Program-made: the position numbers and the translations under genes
Source: Nemertoderma westbladi
Taxonomy: Eukaryota > Xenacoelomorpha > Nemertodermatida > Nemertodermatidae
Reading direction: 5' to 3'
Length of the DNA: 54,404 nucleotides
Assembly (NCBI GenBank): GCA_032718475.1
Contig: JAUCBJ010008138.1
Location: 1 to 54,404, forward strand
The notes under the pieces: generated by a model
The model's input: only the letters and a program-made list of their open reading frames with translations
Databases searched by the model: none
What the model was told of the DNA's origin: nothing
In this document: positions 10,015 to 20,421 of the stretch, piece after piece
How positions within the stretch are numbered: the stretch's first letter is position 1
How the letters are laid out: each line of letters opens with the position of its first letter

Positions 10015-10688
10015 GTTCCCAGGGCCGGGGGAGAGAAACTGTGACTTGGATGTGGTACGCCTGGAAGGCGCCGCGTGGGACGTACGAACTATTAAGTACA
10101 AATTAAGCTGATGCAAAATAATTAAATAAGTGCAATTATACGTACGTACGTAGTGATCAGTAGTTTAGCAATAAAATATACGTTCGGAGTAAGTACTATA
10201 GTCATACAACCTTTCTCAATTAGCTACTGGGACTGGGGGGATAACTGACTATGGCACTATGGACGAGACACCAGACGATTTCACACTTCTTGAGTGCGAC
10301 GGCACAAGAGGGGGGGGGAGATTCGTCAGAAGGGATGAGGTAGTCGAAGTGGGGTTGAGGGACGGAGTAATAGTGCGAAGTGCGGAGAGAGTGTGGACGC
10401 AATTCTAGTGTGGGGGGGGAGAATAAGAGGCTGAGTGAGGGACGAGGAGGTCCGAGGGTATGAGAAAGTTAGGGTGAGAGTGGAGAAGAGATAGGGCGGA
10501 AGTGTTGGGGAAACAAAAGTCGCGTGAGAGGTGAGCGCAATCGGCCCGACATGAGACGCCAGGCATGCAGGGTAGCGTTATCATACCCATAGGGAGCGGC
10601 CTGGAAAGCTGGCTCCGAGAGAAAAGAATTCCACCCCACACCCGATACTAGATTGGGATCCAGCGGGATTGTAGCGCACTTAAGGTGG
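10015..10688. other. 3' non-coding region before the PPT
   Basis: Purine-rich sequence with a short G run near 10310. No convincing reading frame. It probably forms the 3' untranslated part of the element that ends in the LTR at 10727. Confidence 0.4.
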
Positions 10689-10726
10689 ATGCTATCTTCT
10701 CACCGGGAAGATAGCATGGGGGGGAG
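10689..10726 (+). promoter_or_regulatory. hairpin and polypurine tract before the LTR
   Basis: A perfect 11-bp inverted repeat (atgctatcttc / gaagatagcat) with a 7-base loop spans 10689-10717. It is followed at once by the purine tract gggggggag and the TG of a probable LTR. A PPT primes plus-strand DNA in LTR elements. Confidence 0.6.
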
Positions 10727-11208
10727 TGTTAGCTTATTCAATCCCGCTAACACCCCATAAAGTTAAGCCGATAAGCAATATTGGGGGCCACGAGATTGGG
10801 TAATCACCAACTCGTGTCACCCCAACAAAATGGGAAGGAGAAATACAATGAGGGTCAGGGGCCAAACCCCTAACCCAGAGAGAACAGGTGGAGTGAACGG
10901 GAACACTCCAAAGGGCGCCAACAAGGGTATCAACCAATCAGAGGGGGGAAAGGCATCGATTAGGTAGAGTAACAAGGCCAACCCGTGCAATATAGCCAGT
11001 TGGCAGTAATCATTTCATTCAGTTATCTCAGTATCATATTGGTGCTAGTTAGGTTAGTTAGTTTAGCTAGGGAAGGACCGGGACTTTAATTACCGTATCC
11101 CGCCTTCCGTGTACGACAACATTATCCATATCTATACCTATATCTATATACCCGTACAGCCGATTATTATATACGACGAACGACACGAACTCTTTTTACC
11201 TTTCACAC
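10727..11208 (+). repeat. probable LTR, about 480 bp
   Basis: It starts TGTTAGC right after a PPT and ends near ...cctttcacaca, just before a leader that resembles the one at 13614 in element C. The start carries a short inverted repeat (tgttagc/gctaaca). No second copy is visible in the window, so the boundaries rest on context. The PPT on its left and the leader on its right suggest it is shared by two adjacent internal regions. Confidence 0.5.
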
Positions 11209-12285
11209 ACGGCGGGGATGCGTGAACTAAACAACCGGATAAACCGGGATCCTTCCTGGATCCCGTCACATAAACATCCACGGAGATGTTGCTCTAAACA
11301 CAGTTTTACTCGCTATATTTACGGGAGTTTCGAGCGAAACTTGTTCGATGTATCACCTACGCTCGCTCGACTCAAACGATCCTTAAATAAACCTATGATC
11401 AGAGTTCCGGAATACTCGGTCAGACCTCCTCACTCCCTAGTGAGACCTCAGACTCTTGATCCTAATAGTATCACGGATCCTCCCGAACTGTACTCACTGT
11501 TCAAAGATCTAGTGTTACCCGAACAATTAGTCGGTGGCACTCCGGTTGTGGGCTCCCTAAATATTCGCCCATCTTACCTAGTCAGATTGGGACGCGGACA
11601 TCTAATATCGTCATTCAACCGTATCAACGTCCCGGTTTAACCCGATACAACCTGTCACTGAGGTGGAGGAGAGAGTTGTACGAAACGCGTTGGACACTAT
11701 TCGTCAAAAGATCGGAAAAGGAACCTACAATTGTTTAGAGAAACGTAAATTGCAGCAACAAGTCCAAGCGGTAAACGAATTAGCTTTATCTCAGTTCGAT
11801 CAGGAAATCCAGAATCTATAAGAAGATATCGAACTTGGACGACTCTACTTTCTGCAAGAGTTTGGACAAATGGTTTTAACGACAAGCGGAGGAAAATCAG
11901 CTCGAGGAGAAGCATATCGATTCCGATAGAGCCCGAGAACGCGAGTTGGAAAGAATCATCAAACCGAGGAAATTTCTCACTACACATGGTCCATCTACCG
12001 CTCTCGTGCTAACGACCCGTCAGGGACCAGTAAGAGCTGCTGTCTCAAAACGCGCTCTCAAGGTCGTTCGACCTCGTTCCACTGAGGTTGATACCGATCA
12101 ACCGGGTACCTCGACCGGCGGATACACCGACCGTAATCCTAAACCTTCCGATGCAATTGTATTGCACCCTTCACCCAGGAGTTATAGCCCTCCTAGTAAA
12201 GTCCTCTAGGGCTCGCCCCAAAGAGAAAGAGACTCTTGCTAGCCTCAAAAAACTGCGTAAACGCCGTTTGCGTAAGAAAGACTAA
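11209..12285 (+). pseudogene. broken gag-like frame after the LTR
   Basis: The leader at 11209-11275 contains ggcggggatgcgt and a hairpin (gggatcc/ggatccc) shared with 13614-13675. The ATG at 11218 opens 140 residues. Coding then appears to continue through several frame changes and stops (near 11820 and 11928) to a Lys/Arg-rich end (LKKLRKRRLRKKD) at 12285. The middle (about 11650-11960) is Gln/Glu-rich and coiled-coil-like. No known domain was recognised; position and composition suggest a Gag-like protein. Confidence 0.45.
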
Positions 12286-12359
12286 CTGTTTAGAGTATTT
12301 TTATATTTTAGAAACTGTGATTTTTTATATTTTATTGAATTAAATCCCATTTTCTGGGA

Positions 12360-12535
12360 GCGGTGTAAAGGCTTTTGTGGATATAACTAGTCATTTTTCC
12401 CGCAAAGTACTCTTTAGGTGTTTTAACGGACATAAAAAGCCGTTTTCTTACTGTGTAGGTGTTTTAGTGGACATAAAAAGCCATTTTTCTGTATGTGTAC
12501 TTTAGCGGACATAACAAGCCATTTTTATGCCGCAA
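12360..12535 (+). repeat. degenerate tandem repeat, about 50-65 bp units
   Basis: The phrase ttttag[t/c]ggacataaaaagccattttt recurs three to four times with small changes (around 12420, 12464 and 12502). No coding signal. Confidence 0.65.
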
Positions 12536-13613
12536 TACGCCAAAATACTCTTAATACAGTATAGTTCAGATGACGACATCTATCAGCTGATATGTCGACG
12601 TGGAGCTTTTCTTTGTTCTTTGTTCGGCTCGACCAATCAGAGCGATTTCATTTTATTTGCACAGAAGCCTCCGGGAAATCGCGCAATGCATTATGGTCTT
12701 TGTTTACCTTTTTTCCTGAGCCCAGAACATCGGCTTTGGAATTATTCTGTGTTTCAGACTTTAGCCAAACATTAGAACGGCTTTGATCATAGAAACGTAT
12801 AACTGTTATCATACTTGTCATATTCAAACCAAACCTGATCACATACAAACACCGCATAATTTTACTGCTATTTACTGTCGGTTATTAAGTGTTGTCATTT
12901 GATGGATATGTTGTTATATTTGGAGAATATCGATAAATAATCAGAAAACCCCAATCTTCTTGATATACTGAAGGTTAGAGAGACCGGTTACATATAGCAA
13001 TTGCGACTTACATTATAGTGGTTTTGGAGTGAATTGAATGCTATTTCATAGGCCCTACATGTGTCAGTTGCTGTTCTCCTTATATATGATTAAAATTAGT
13101 GAAGGTCGGCAGATCAGTGTGCAGCAGTGTGCGGTAGTGTGCATGAATGTGATAGATAACAAAGCATTTCCTAAAGAATGCGCTTTATACGTAAATCATT
13201 AGCCATCCCGTTGTGTTTAGTGTAAGTCATAACTCTGTTTACATACTTAGAGCGCCACGTCCTAAAGGAACTGTTAATATTTCCCGAAAGTGAATAATAT
13301 TTGTCAGAGATTATATATTAACGATCAATCGAATAGTACAGTAGGCCTACACCGCAATAAGGTCAGAGCATCCGAATCCAGTCTCCCTTAACCGTGGGTG
13401 AATGATCGCGCATAGGCTGGCTTCGGCTAATGTAACTTTATGTGTATCAAATACTTGTTATAGGCTAAAGTCGATTTATAACCTAGAAGACACCTAAATT
13501 TGGCAGGTTAAACTGCTAAAGGTCTAAAAGCGCGAACAGTCAACTTATCTTATTCGATACTTTATTTTATATTCATTAACAACGTCGGAACGATAACAAT
13601 ATAACGAACTCTT
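12536..13613. other. AT-rich region upstream of element C
   Basis: No coding signal. By position it probably holds the 5' LTR of element C: its last bases (aacgaactctttcac) resemble the end of the LTR at 11180-11206. I could not find a matching 3' copy. Confidence 0.35.
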
Positions 13614-13675
13614 TCACTGGCGGCGGGGATGCGTAAATAAACTACACCGGTCGGGATTCTCGGATCCCGTCACAG
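13614..13675 (+). promoter_or_regulatory. element C leader, possible primer-binding site
   Basis: TGGCGGCGGGGATGCGT follows the presumed LTR end and starts with the TGG expected of a tRNA primer-binding site. A small hairpin (cgggat/atcccg) follows. The same arrangement, with a changed TGG, stands at 11209. The tRNA was not identified. Confidence 0.4.
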
Positions 13676-13687
13676 ACAGCTACTCAG

Positions 13688-14864
13688 ATGCAGTTGCTAA
13701 GTAGATCTACTCCCAGGAGACAGGGATTTATATCCTCTGATGAAGGCGATACAACAGATCCTGAAGGTGAAGGAAATAGATCTCGTTCCAGCGGACGTAG
13801 AAGAACGCCACACCGTCAGAAATTGCCTAATTTGCCTCCAGCTGTGAGAAGGCAACTAGCTAGGTGTAGATTTAAGTAATCCTGAGCCTACAGACCAAAT
13901 TATTAGAATAGAAAGACTCCCTATAGTAGATGAGCCCAAAATAATTAGGCCTGTCATTGAAGTCACTCCAGTGATAGAGACCCCTATACTTACAGAACCT
14001 AACTCTAAATTCCCTTTGCACAGTGCTAAACTACCTGTGCCCAGTATACTAGCCCTGAATCACTCCCGGTCCTGGACGCCGAGCAAGACATAAATGACTT
14101 GTCTCCCGTTGTCCCCACGCGTCACCCGGCTACCACGTTGGCGGCTCCCGCGGCAGCGGTTGAGTGGGTGGACGAGGGACGGCGGGGGATGAATCGCCTG
14201 CTTGGGCAGCTGGAGGAACATAAAAGACTTTCTTCCCAGCAGGTCCGAGAGTTGGAAGGGACTGTTCAGCAGTTAAAGGGAACAGTAAGAGAGAGTAGGT
14301 TAGAGTTGCAAGAAGTGCAACAGAGTATCGCCTTAGAGCGCGATAAATTAGTAAATATACAAATGGGTATACCACCACCCCCTGTAACAATGTGTCAACC
14401 TGTTAGGTCTGAAGTATTTCATGCGCAAGGTGTGGAGCCTACACGCATATATACTGCTAGTGAAGTAGAAACTCCTATAGTAAACCCTATTAAGGGTAAT
14501 TATAAACCTGTTGATAATAATATCCCATACAGATCTGATCATAATCCGAGAAATTTATATACTGATAACTCGATATTAAATAATACGATGGCTCAAGAAA
14601 GTTTTACACGTCAAATGGCTAGAACCGAAGCCCGTCAAGCGGTAAAGGTGGGAGAGGTCGTCAAGTTTAATGGAGATGAGATGAAATGGTTACCTTTTAA
14701 TGAATATTATAAAGATAACATACAGAACTCTATACTATCCAACAGAGAGAAACTTAGATTCCTCATCGAGTGCCTGGAAGGACCTCCCAAGTTAATGGCG
14801 TTAAAGTTTATTGGACATCCAGATGGATTAAGACAAGTTTGGGATACACTAAACATCAGGTATG
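13688..14864 (+). pseudogene. gag: BEL/Pao gag N-terminal part (element C)
   Basis: Starts at the ATG at 13688 with an Arg/Ser-rich segment. The frame changes near 13872 and again near 14055, and the main open part runs 14099-14864. It contains a coiled coil (LLGQLEEHKRLSSQQVRELE, about 14190-14340), then the BEL capsid block (VVKFNGDEMKWLPFNEYYKD, LRFLIECLEGPPKLMALKF). A LINE fragment in the opposite orientation breaks it at 14865, within the codons following LNIRYG. Gag resumes at about 15420. Confidence 0.8.
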
Positions 14865-15387
14865 GTACTACTACTAGGATCAGCATGCTGCATTGCAGCT
14901 GCATTTTTAAGAATGCTGTGCCGGCTTGTCAACAAAATTGCACCGCCACAACTCCCTATCACCCATGACATGTCATCCGCATCTTTAAGGCCAGTGTCCT
15001 TTAAGATGAGTCTCAAGAAAGTCATGGGCTGTCCACCATGCTTATTCACTCCATGAGGCTGCCAAAGTACAAGATTATGCACTGACTGGTCCTCACGGCG
15101 AAAGCAATGTCCTGCAAAGCGGAGGCGATTTTGTTCTAGTGTCAAGCTTGGGGGAACCAATGAGACACCTCCAATGTTATATAGTGTCTGGTTAGAGATG
15201 TGTGCATTGTACTTGACACAATGAACCCGGCGTAGCATTCTTGTGAATCCATCCAGAGATTTGGTGTCCTCAGCAGTTAGAGCCCAGCATGGACTCCCGT
15301 AGAGGAGTACTGGAACTACTGCTGCTCTAAATAATCGGACCTTAAGTTTCCGATTAATTCTCGGTGACTTCCAAATCCTGGAAAGCC
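14865..15387 (-). mobile_element. 5'-truncated RTE-like LINE, copy 2
   Basis: Reverse complement of the last roughly 520 bases of the LINE at 30921-34710, with its (TAG)n tail as tactactac at 14865. It carries small internal deletions. The flanks share CAGGTATGGTA (before 14865 and near 15424), an 11-base target duplication; about 35 unexplained bases lie between the truncated end and the right copy. It splits element C gag. Confidence 0.85.
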
Positions 15388-15419
15388 AGGACAATGACAA
15401 GATATGACAAGAAGAGATC

Positions 15420-16500
15420 CAGGACAGGTATGGTAATAGGACTAACATAGCTAGGTATTTGTATGCAAAATTTCTTAGCAGCGGGATTATAGAATTTTCC
15501 AATGAGATCCAGGAGATCTGTAGACAGTTAGATTGGCTAGGTAAGTCTCAGGAATATCAGAGTTCCATGGTTGTTGGAGCCGTAGCATCCACTTTGCCAA
15601 AGGGTGGAGTAGGTACTCGTTGGGACAAAAGAGTTCTCTATATGATGGACCAGCAACAAAGGGAGCCTACCATGGCTGATCTCATGTCATTCTTAAATGC
15701 AGAGGTAAGATTACAGTTTCTAAAGCAGTCCCGAGAGAAGACACCGGAAAATAAGGTGAGTGAAAAACCCGTTTCTAGGAGAAAAGTAACACCAGTGTGT
15801 TATACAGACAATGGCGAAAGCCAAACCTCATACGAGGAGAACAGCGGGAAAGACACCGAAAGATCTTATTATGTCAATAAAACAAGAATAGACGTAAGTA
15901 AATTTAAGTCTCACAACCCAGTGACAGGAGAGAACAGGTAACAAGTCCTCCTACGTCTCCTAAGAGAATTCATGGAAGAAAGCCCGAGGAAAGAACAAGT
16001 GTGCACAACACCACACAGGTTAAAGTAAGTAATATCAAACCCAAATGTGCATTGTGCGACGGGCCCCATCACTTAAGTGGGTGTGATGAATTCTTGAAGA
16101 AATCCCTTAAGGATAGACGTGATGTCATGTGGGATAAGCGGTTATGTTATAATTGCCTCAGACGAGGACACCAATGGCGGACCTGTTACTCAGATGCTAG
16201 GTGTGCTAAGTGCGGCGCGAAACATCATATCTTGCTGCACACAGAATTTGACAGAACCCGCACGAGTCAGGTAAGTGAGACCGAACTACATGTCCAATTC
16301 AGTGATGTGAACGACACTGACCACAGCTCTGAGATGGAAGGATTCTACACGGACGAATTCTCCGATGAAAACGAATCCTGTTATATGATAAACACCGCAG
16401 TATATCGAGCGCTTACGTATGAGACTGAAACCGATAACGAAGCGCAACCGACTATTCCGGACCGACAACCATCTTGGAAAGCGCCAACTTCCAACGTCGG
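15420..16500 (+). pseudogene. gag: BEL/Pao gag C-terminal part with zinc knuckles (element C)
   Basis: Continues element C gag after the LINE fragment: ICRQLDWLGKS, TRWDKRVLYMMD, then a basic linker. The frame breaks at the TAA near 15939-15941 and resumes about 16001. The nucleocapsid region follows: CALCDGPHHLSGC, then CYNCLRRGHQWRTC (CX2CX4HX4C), and CAKCGAKHHILLH. This pattern is typical of BEL Gag. It leads straight into the protease. Confidence 0.85.
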
Positions 16501-17652
16501 AATCTGGGAATTCCCAGTAGTGCAGCTGAGAGTCCATGGGAAAGGTAAGAGTTTTATAGTAAATGCCCTCCTTGACTCCGGCAGCACAGGTACATTCATC
16601 GACAAAGAACTAGCCGAAGACATCTTTGCGGGACAACCCAAGTTCCGAACTAAGTTGAACCTTTCAGGAATTATGCAGGTTTGGAAATCCATAGTAGCTA
16701 CAGACTACTATGTAGGTGCGTTGTCCACTCCCCAGGATGAACAGGAGAACATAGCATAAGGTCAGTAAAAATGGTGGCGATAAAGAACTTTGCTACCAGC
16801 CAAGTGGAACCTTACAACTGGGATGAAGACGATTTTACCCAGCAGCATGATATCCCTAGATTCAACACCGACTACCCAGGGGTACAGATATTGATCGGCC
16901 AAAATGCGCATGAGGCGCTAGAGACATTGGAAAAACGGCCGGCTCGACCGCAACCATTACAAACATATGCGGGAAGAACAAGAGTAGGTTGGTACTTCAC
17001 TGGACCTTCCCGTAGAACACTCATGGAAAGACTACCTAATGAAAGGGTACATCAGGTGAGTGAATGGGAAGAAGAAATCAGTGAGGGAGAGACCACAACT
17101 GAGGGAACACCATACTCCTCAGATAATGACGATATTAACCAATTATTTGACGAGGAAAATACAATCGACCTCCTCACCAAAAATGAAACTTGGCGAAACC
17201 AAGTGAACCTGTGCCATCTCATCAATCATGGTGGACAATTCGACTACAACGACGAATTAAATTAGGTGATAGATCGATACCACGATAAGATTCGCGATGA
17301 ACACGCCGTACGATTCTTTACTCAAGAAGCCGTAGAGCCTAATTCCTACGACAAGGCCCTATCTGTCGAGGAGGAGAGAGCCAAGCAGATTCAGGAAACG
17401 ACTACCCGTTTTCTTAAAGATCAAGGTAGATATGAGATTGGTCTTCTGTTTAGACGGCGAGAACCCAACTTTATAAATAACCGACCTTTAGCGGAAAAAA
17501 GAATCCCACAACTACATCGGCATCTTACGGCCAACGTTCCAGCCAGGGAAATGTATAAAACCCAGCTGAAGAAATTTATCAATAAGGGATACGCGGAGCG
17601 AGTACCGGAAGAAACACCCATAACGGAGAGAACGTATTATCTAACACATCAT
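16499..17652 (+). pseudogene. pol: protease to RT N-terminus, tandem unit 1 (element C)
   Basis: First of two tandem copies. It encodes an aspartic protease (FPVVQLRVHG, catalytic LLDSGSTGTFIDKEL), a linker (DYPGVQILIGQNAHEAL, RTRVGWYFTGP), an acidic stretch, and the start of RT up to TERTYYLTHH. Against unit 2 it has a one-base deletion near 16747 that shifts the frame, and a TAG at 17263-17265 where unit 2 has GAA. It joins unit 2 in frame through KGIRKFPVV. Confidence 0.85.
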
Positions 17653-17655
17653 AAA

Positions 17656-18813
17656 GGAATCCGGAAATTCCCTGTGGTGCAGCTGAGAGTCCACGGGCTA
17701 GGGAAGAGCCTGATAGTAAATGCCCTCCTTGACTCCGGCAGCACAGGTACATTCATCGACAAAGAACTAGCTGAAGACATCTTTGCTGGACAACCCAAGT
17801 TCCGAACTAAGTTGAACCTTTCAGGAATTATGCAGGTTTGGAAATCCACAGTAGCTACAGATTACTATGTGGGTGCGTTGTCCACTCCCCAGGATGAACT
17901 AGGAGAACATAGCGTAAGGTCGGTAAAAACGGTGGCGATAAAGAACTTTGCTACTAGCCAAGTGGAGCCTTACAACTGGGATGAAGACCATTTTACCCAG
18001 CAACATGATATCCCTAGATTCAACACCGATTACCCAGGAGTTCAGATATTAATCGGCCAAAACGCGCACGAAGCGCTTGAGACCTTAGAAAAACGGCCTG
18101 CTCGACCGCAACCATTACAAACGTACGCGGGAAGAACGAGAGTAGGTTGGTACTTCACTGGACCTTCCCATAGAACCCTAATGGAAAGACTCCCTAATGA
18201 CAGGATACATCAGGTGAGTGAATGGGAAGAAGAAATCAGTGAGGGAGAAACCACAACTGAGGGAACACCATACTCCTCAGATAATGACGATATTAACCAA
18301 TTATATGACGAGGAAAATACAATCGACCTCCTCACTGAAAATAAAACTTGGTTAAACCAAGTAAACTTGTGCCATCTCATCAATCAACATGGCGAACAAT
18401 TCACATATAATGACGAATTAAACGAAGTGATAGATCGATACAACAATAAAATCCGTGATGAACACGCCGTACGATTCTTTACTCAAGAAGCCGTAGAGCC
18501 TAATTCTTACGACAAGGCCTTATCCGTTGAGGAAGAGAGAGCCAAGCAGATTCAGGAAACGACAACTCGTTATCTGAAAGATGAAGGTCGCTATGAGATT
18601 GGTCTTCTGTTTAGACGGTGAGAACCCAACTTTATAAATAACCGACCTTTAGCGGAAAAAAGAATCGCACAACTACATCGGCGTCTTACGGCCAACGTTC
18701 CAGCCAGGGAAATGTATAAAACCCAGCTGAAGAAATTTATCAATAAGGGATACGCGGAGCGAGTACCGGAAGAAACAACCATAACGGAGAGAACGTATTA
18801 TCTAACACATCAT
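17656..18813 (+). CDS. pol: protease to RT N-terminus, tandem unit 2 (element C)
   Basis: Second copy of the same region. It is open from the end of unit 1 (frame open from 17266) to a TGA at 18619-18621, and then in the same frame into RT. The protease active site LLDSGSTGTFIDKEL is intact. At 18619 unit 1 has CGA where this copy has TGA, a direct view of a CpG-to-TpG nonsense change. After the stop the segment runs through NNRPLAEKRIAQLHRRL to TYYLTHHYVPKPGK, the normal entry into RT. Confidence 0.85.
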
Positions 18814-20421
18814 TACGTTCCCAAACCCGGTAAACCCAACGAAGTCCAGGTAGTGTTCGACGGCTCTGCCCTTTACATGGGTCAATCCCTGAACTCGGAA
18901 TTATTGCCGGGACCCAACTTACTCAACTCCTTGTTGGGAATACTATTAAGATTGTGGCAATATTCTATCGCTTTCGCTTTGGATATAGAAGGCATGTTCT
19001 TACAAGTCAAGGCGCTGGATAGGGATCGAGACAGCCTACGATTTCTGTGGTGGCCTGAAGGAGACCTCAACCAAAAACCGGTGGAGTACTGGATGACCAT
19101 CCAGGCTTTCGGGATCATCTCGAGTCCCTCGAACGCTTGTTCAGTAGTGCGTACCACTGCTGATGACAACCGAGACGCCTTCTCTAAAGCGGTTATCGAC
19201 AACATCAAACGGGATATATACATGGACGACAATTTAAAGTCCCTCCCATCGGTGGAAGAAGCCATTGATGTTGCCAAGGGAACGGTGGAGTGCTTGCAAC
19301 GCGGTGGATTTCGACTAACCAAATTCACTCGTAACTCCCGTGAGTTTCTGGAATCGATCCCGGTAGAAGACCAAGGTGTTAAAGATCTGGACCTCATCAA
19401 GGACGACCTTCCAGAAACCAAAACACTTGGTTTAAAATGGGACACGGAGAGAGATATCTTGTTTTTCCAGTTAAAACAGCGAGATAATCCAGTTAGAACT
19501 AAACAGATTTGTCTAAGTATCCTGAGCTCTTATTTCGATCCATTGGGATTTATTAGTCCAGTTATATTGGTTGCTCGGAGCTTAGTGCAACAAATGTGGC
19601 TTGAAAACCACTCGTGGGATGATCCACTTAAGGGAGAACTACTAAAGAAGTGGATGAAATGGGAAGATTCTCTACCGTCCATCGAGAACTTTACGATTTC
19701 CCATTCATATTTTGGTCACGTTCTCCCCACGTATTCCTATCAACTCCATGTGTTTGGAGACGCCAGCGATATGGGAATAGGTATAGTAGCCTACCTGAGG
19801 GTTGAAACTCCGGATGGAATTAAAGTTGCCTTGGTCACCTCTAAGGCCTTGATAAACAACAAACTACGAGTTCCTCGAGCGGAGTTAAAGGCGGCTCTAT
19901 ACGCTACAGCCATCGGCCGGAATGTAACAGAACAGATCGACTATCCACTGGAGAAAACTGTCTATTGGACTGATGCTTTACTCGTTTTGGAGTATATAAC
20001 CAATGAAGTCTGTCAGTTCAGCGTCTTCGTTACCAACAGAGTAGCCATTATACTTAGTCGCTCTAATGTAGATCAATGGAGACATTGCCCTGGGACAATT
20101 AATCCAGCCTACATCGCCTCTAGAGGAGCAACCCCTCTAGAACTGATAGATACTCCAGACTGGTTAGGTGGACCCGACTTCCTAAGTAAAGAAGAGGATG
20201 AATGGCCTCCTCATCTTACCACGGCTGAGATTAGACAAGCCAAGGGAGCGGAGAAAGTCAAACCTAAAACTCGGACGAGTAAATCAAAGTTATTTAAACC
20301 CGTGCTAGATCTGTCTGTACTAAACATCTCCGGTGACGACACTGTGGATCTAAACTCCCCCAAATCTGTTATAGAAATCAGAGAAAAAGACTGGAAATCT
20401 GGAACACCAGACGTCTCGTAA
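18622..20421 (+). CDS. pol: BEL/Pao reverse transcriptase and RNase H (element C)
   Basis: About 600 residues open. RT motifs: VQVVFDGSA, LDIEGMFLQV (first catalytic Asp), RFLWWPEG, and the YxDD box as IYMDDN, then GGFRLTKFTRNSREFL. The BEL connection motif is SYFDPLGFISP. The RNase H-like region shows HVFGDASDMGIGIVAYLR, VPRAELKAALYA, YWTDALLVLEY and the BEL marker WRHCPGTINPAYIASRG. It makes DNA from the element's RNA and removes the RNA strand. An in-frame TAA (20419-20421) stops it; the same frame continues into integrase. Confidence 0.9.
   Translation, partial: EPNFINNRPLAEKRIAQLHRRLTANVPAREMYKTQLKKFINKGYAERVPEETTITERTYYLTHHYVPKPGKPNEVQVVFDGSALYMGQSLNSELLPGPNLLNSLLGILLRLWQYSIAFALDIEGMFLQVKALDRDRDSLRFLWWPEGDLNQKPVEYWMTIQAFGIISSPSNACSVVRTTADDNRDAFSKAVIDNIKRDIYMDDNLKSLPSVEEAIDVAKGTVECLQRGGFRLTKFTRNSREFLESIPVEDQGVKDLDLIKDDLPETKTLGLKWDTERDILFFQLKQRDNPVRTKQICLSILSSYFDPLGFISPVILVARSLVQQMWLENHSWDDPLKGELLKKWMKWEDSLPSIENFTISHSYFGHVLPTYSYQLHVFGDASDMGIGIVAYLRVETPDGIKVALVTSKALINNKLRVPRAELKAALYATAIGRNVTEQIDYPLEKTVYWTDALLVLEYITNEVCQFSVFVTNRVAIILSRSNVDQWRHCPGTINPAYIASRGATPLELIDTPDWLGGPDFLSKEEDEWPPHLTTAEIRQAKGAEKVKPKTRTSKSKLFKPVLDLSVLNISGDDTVDLNSPKSVIEIREKDWKSGTPDVS

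Noticed and set aside
12527-12775. Open frame of about 82 codons
   Set aside because: No homology pattern, AT-rich surroundings, and overlapping frames of similar length; probably chance.
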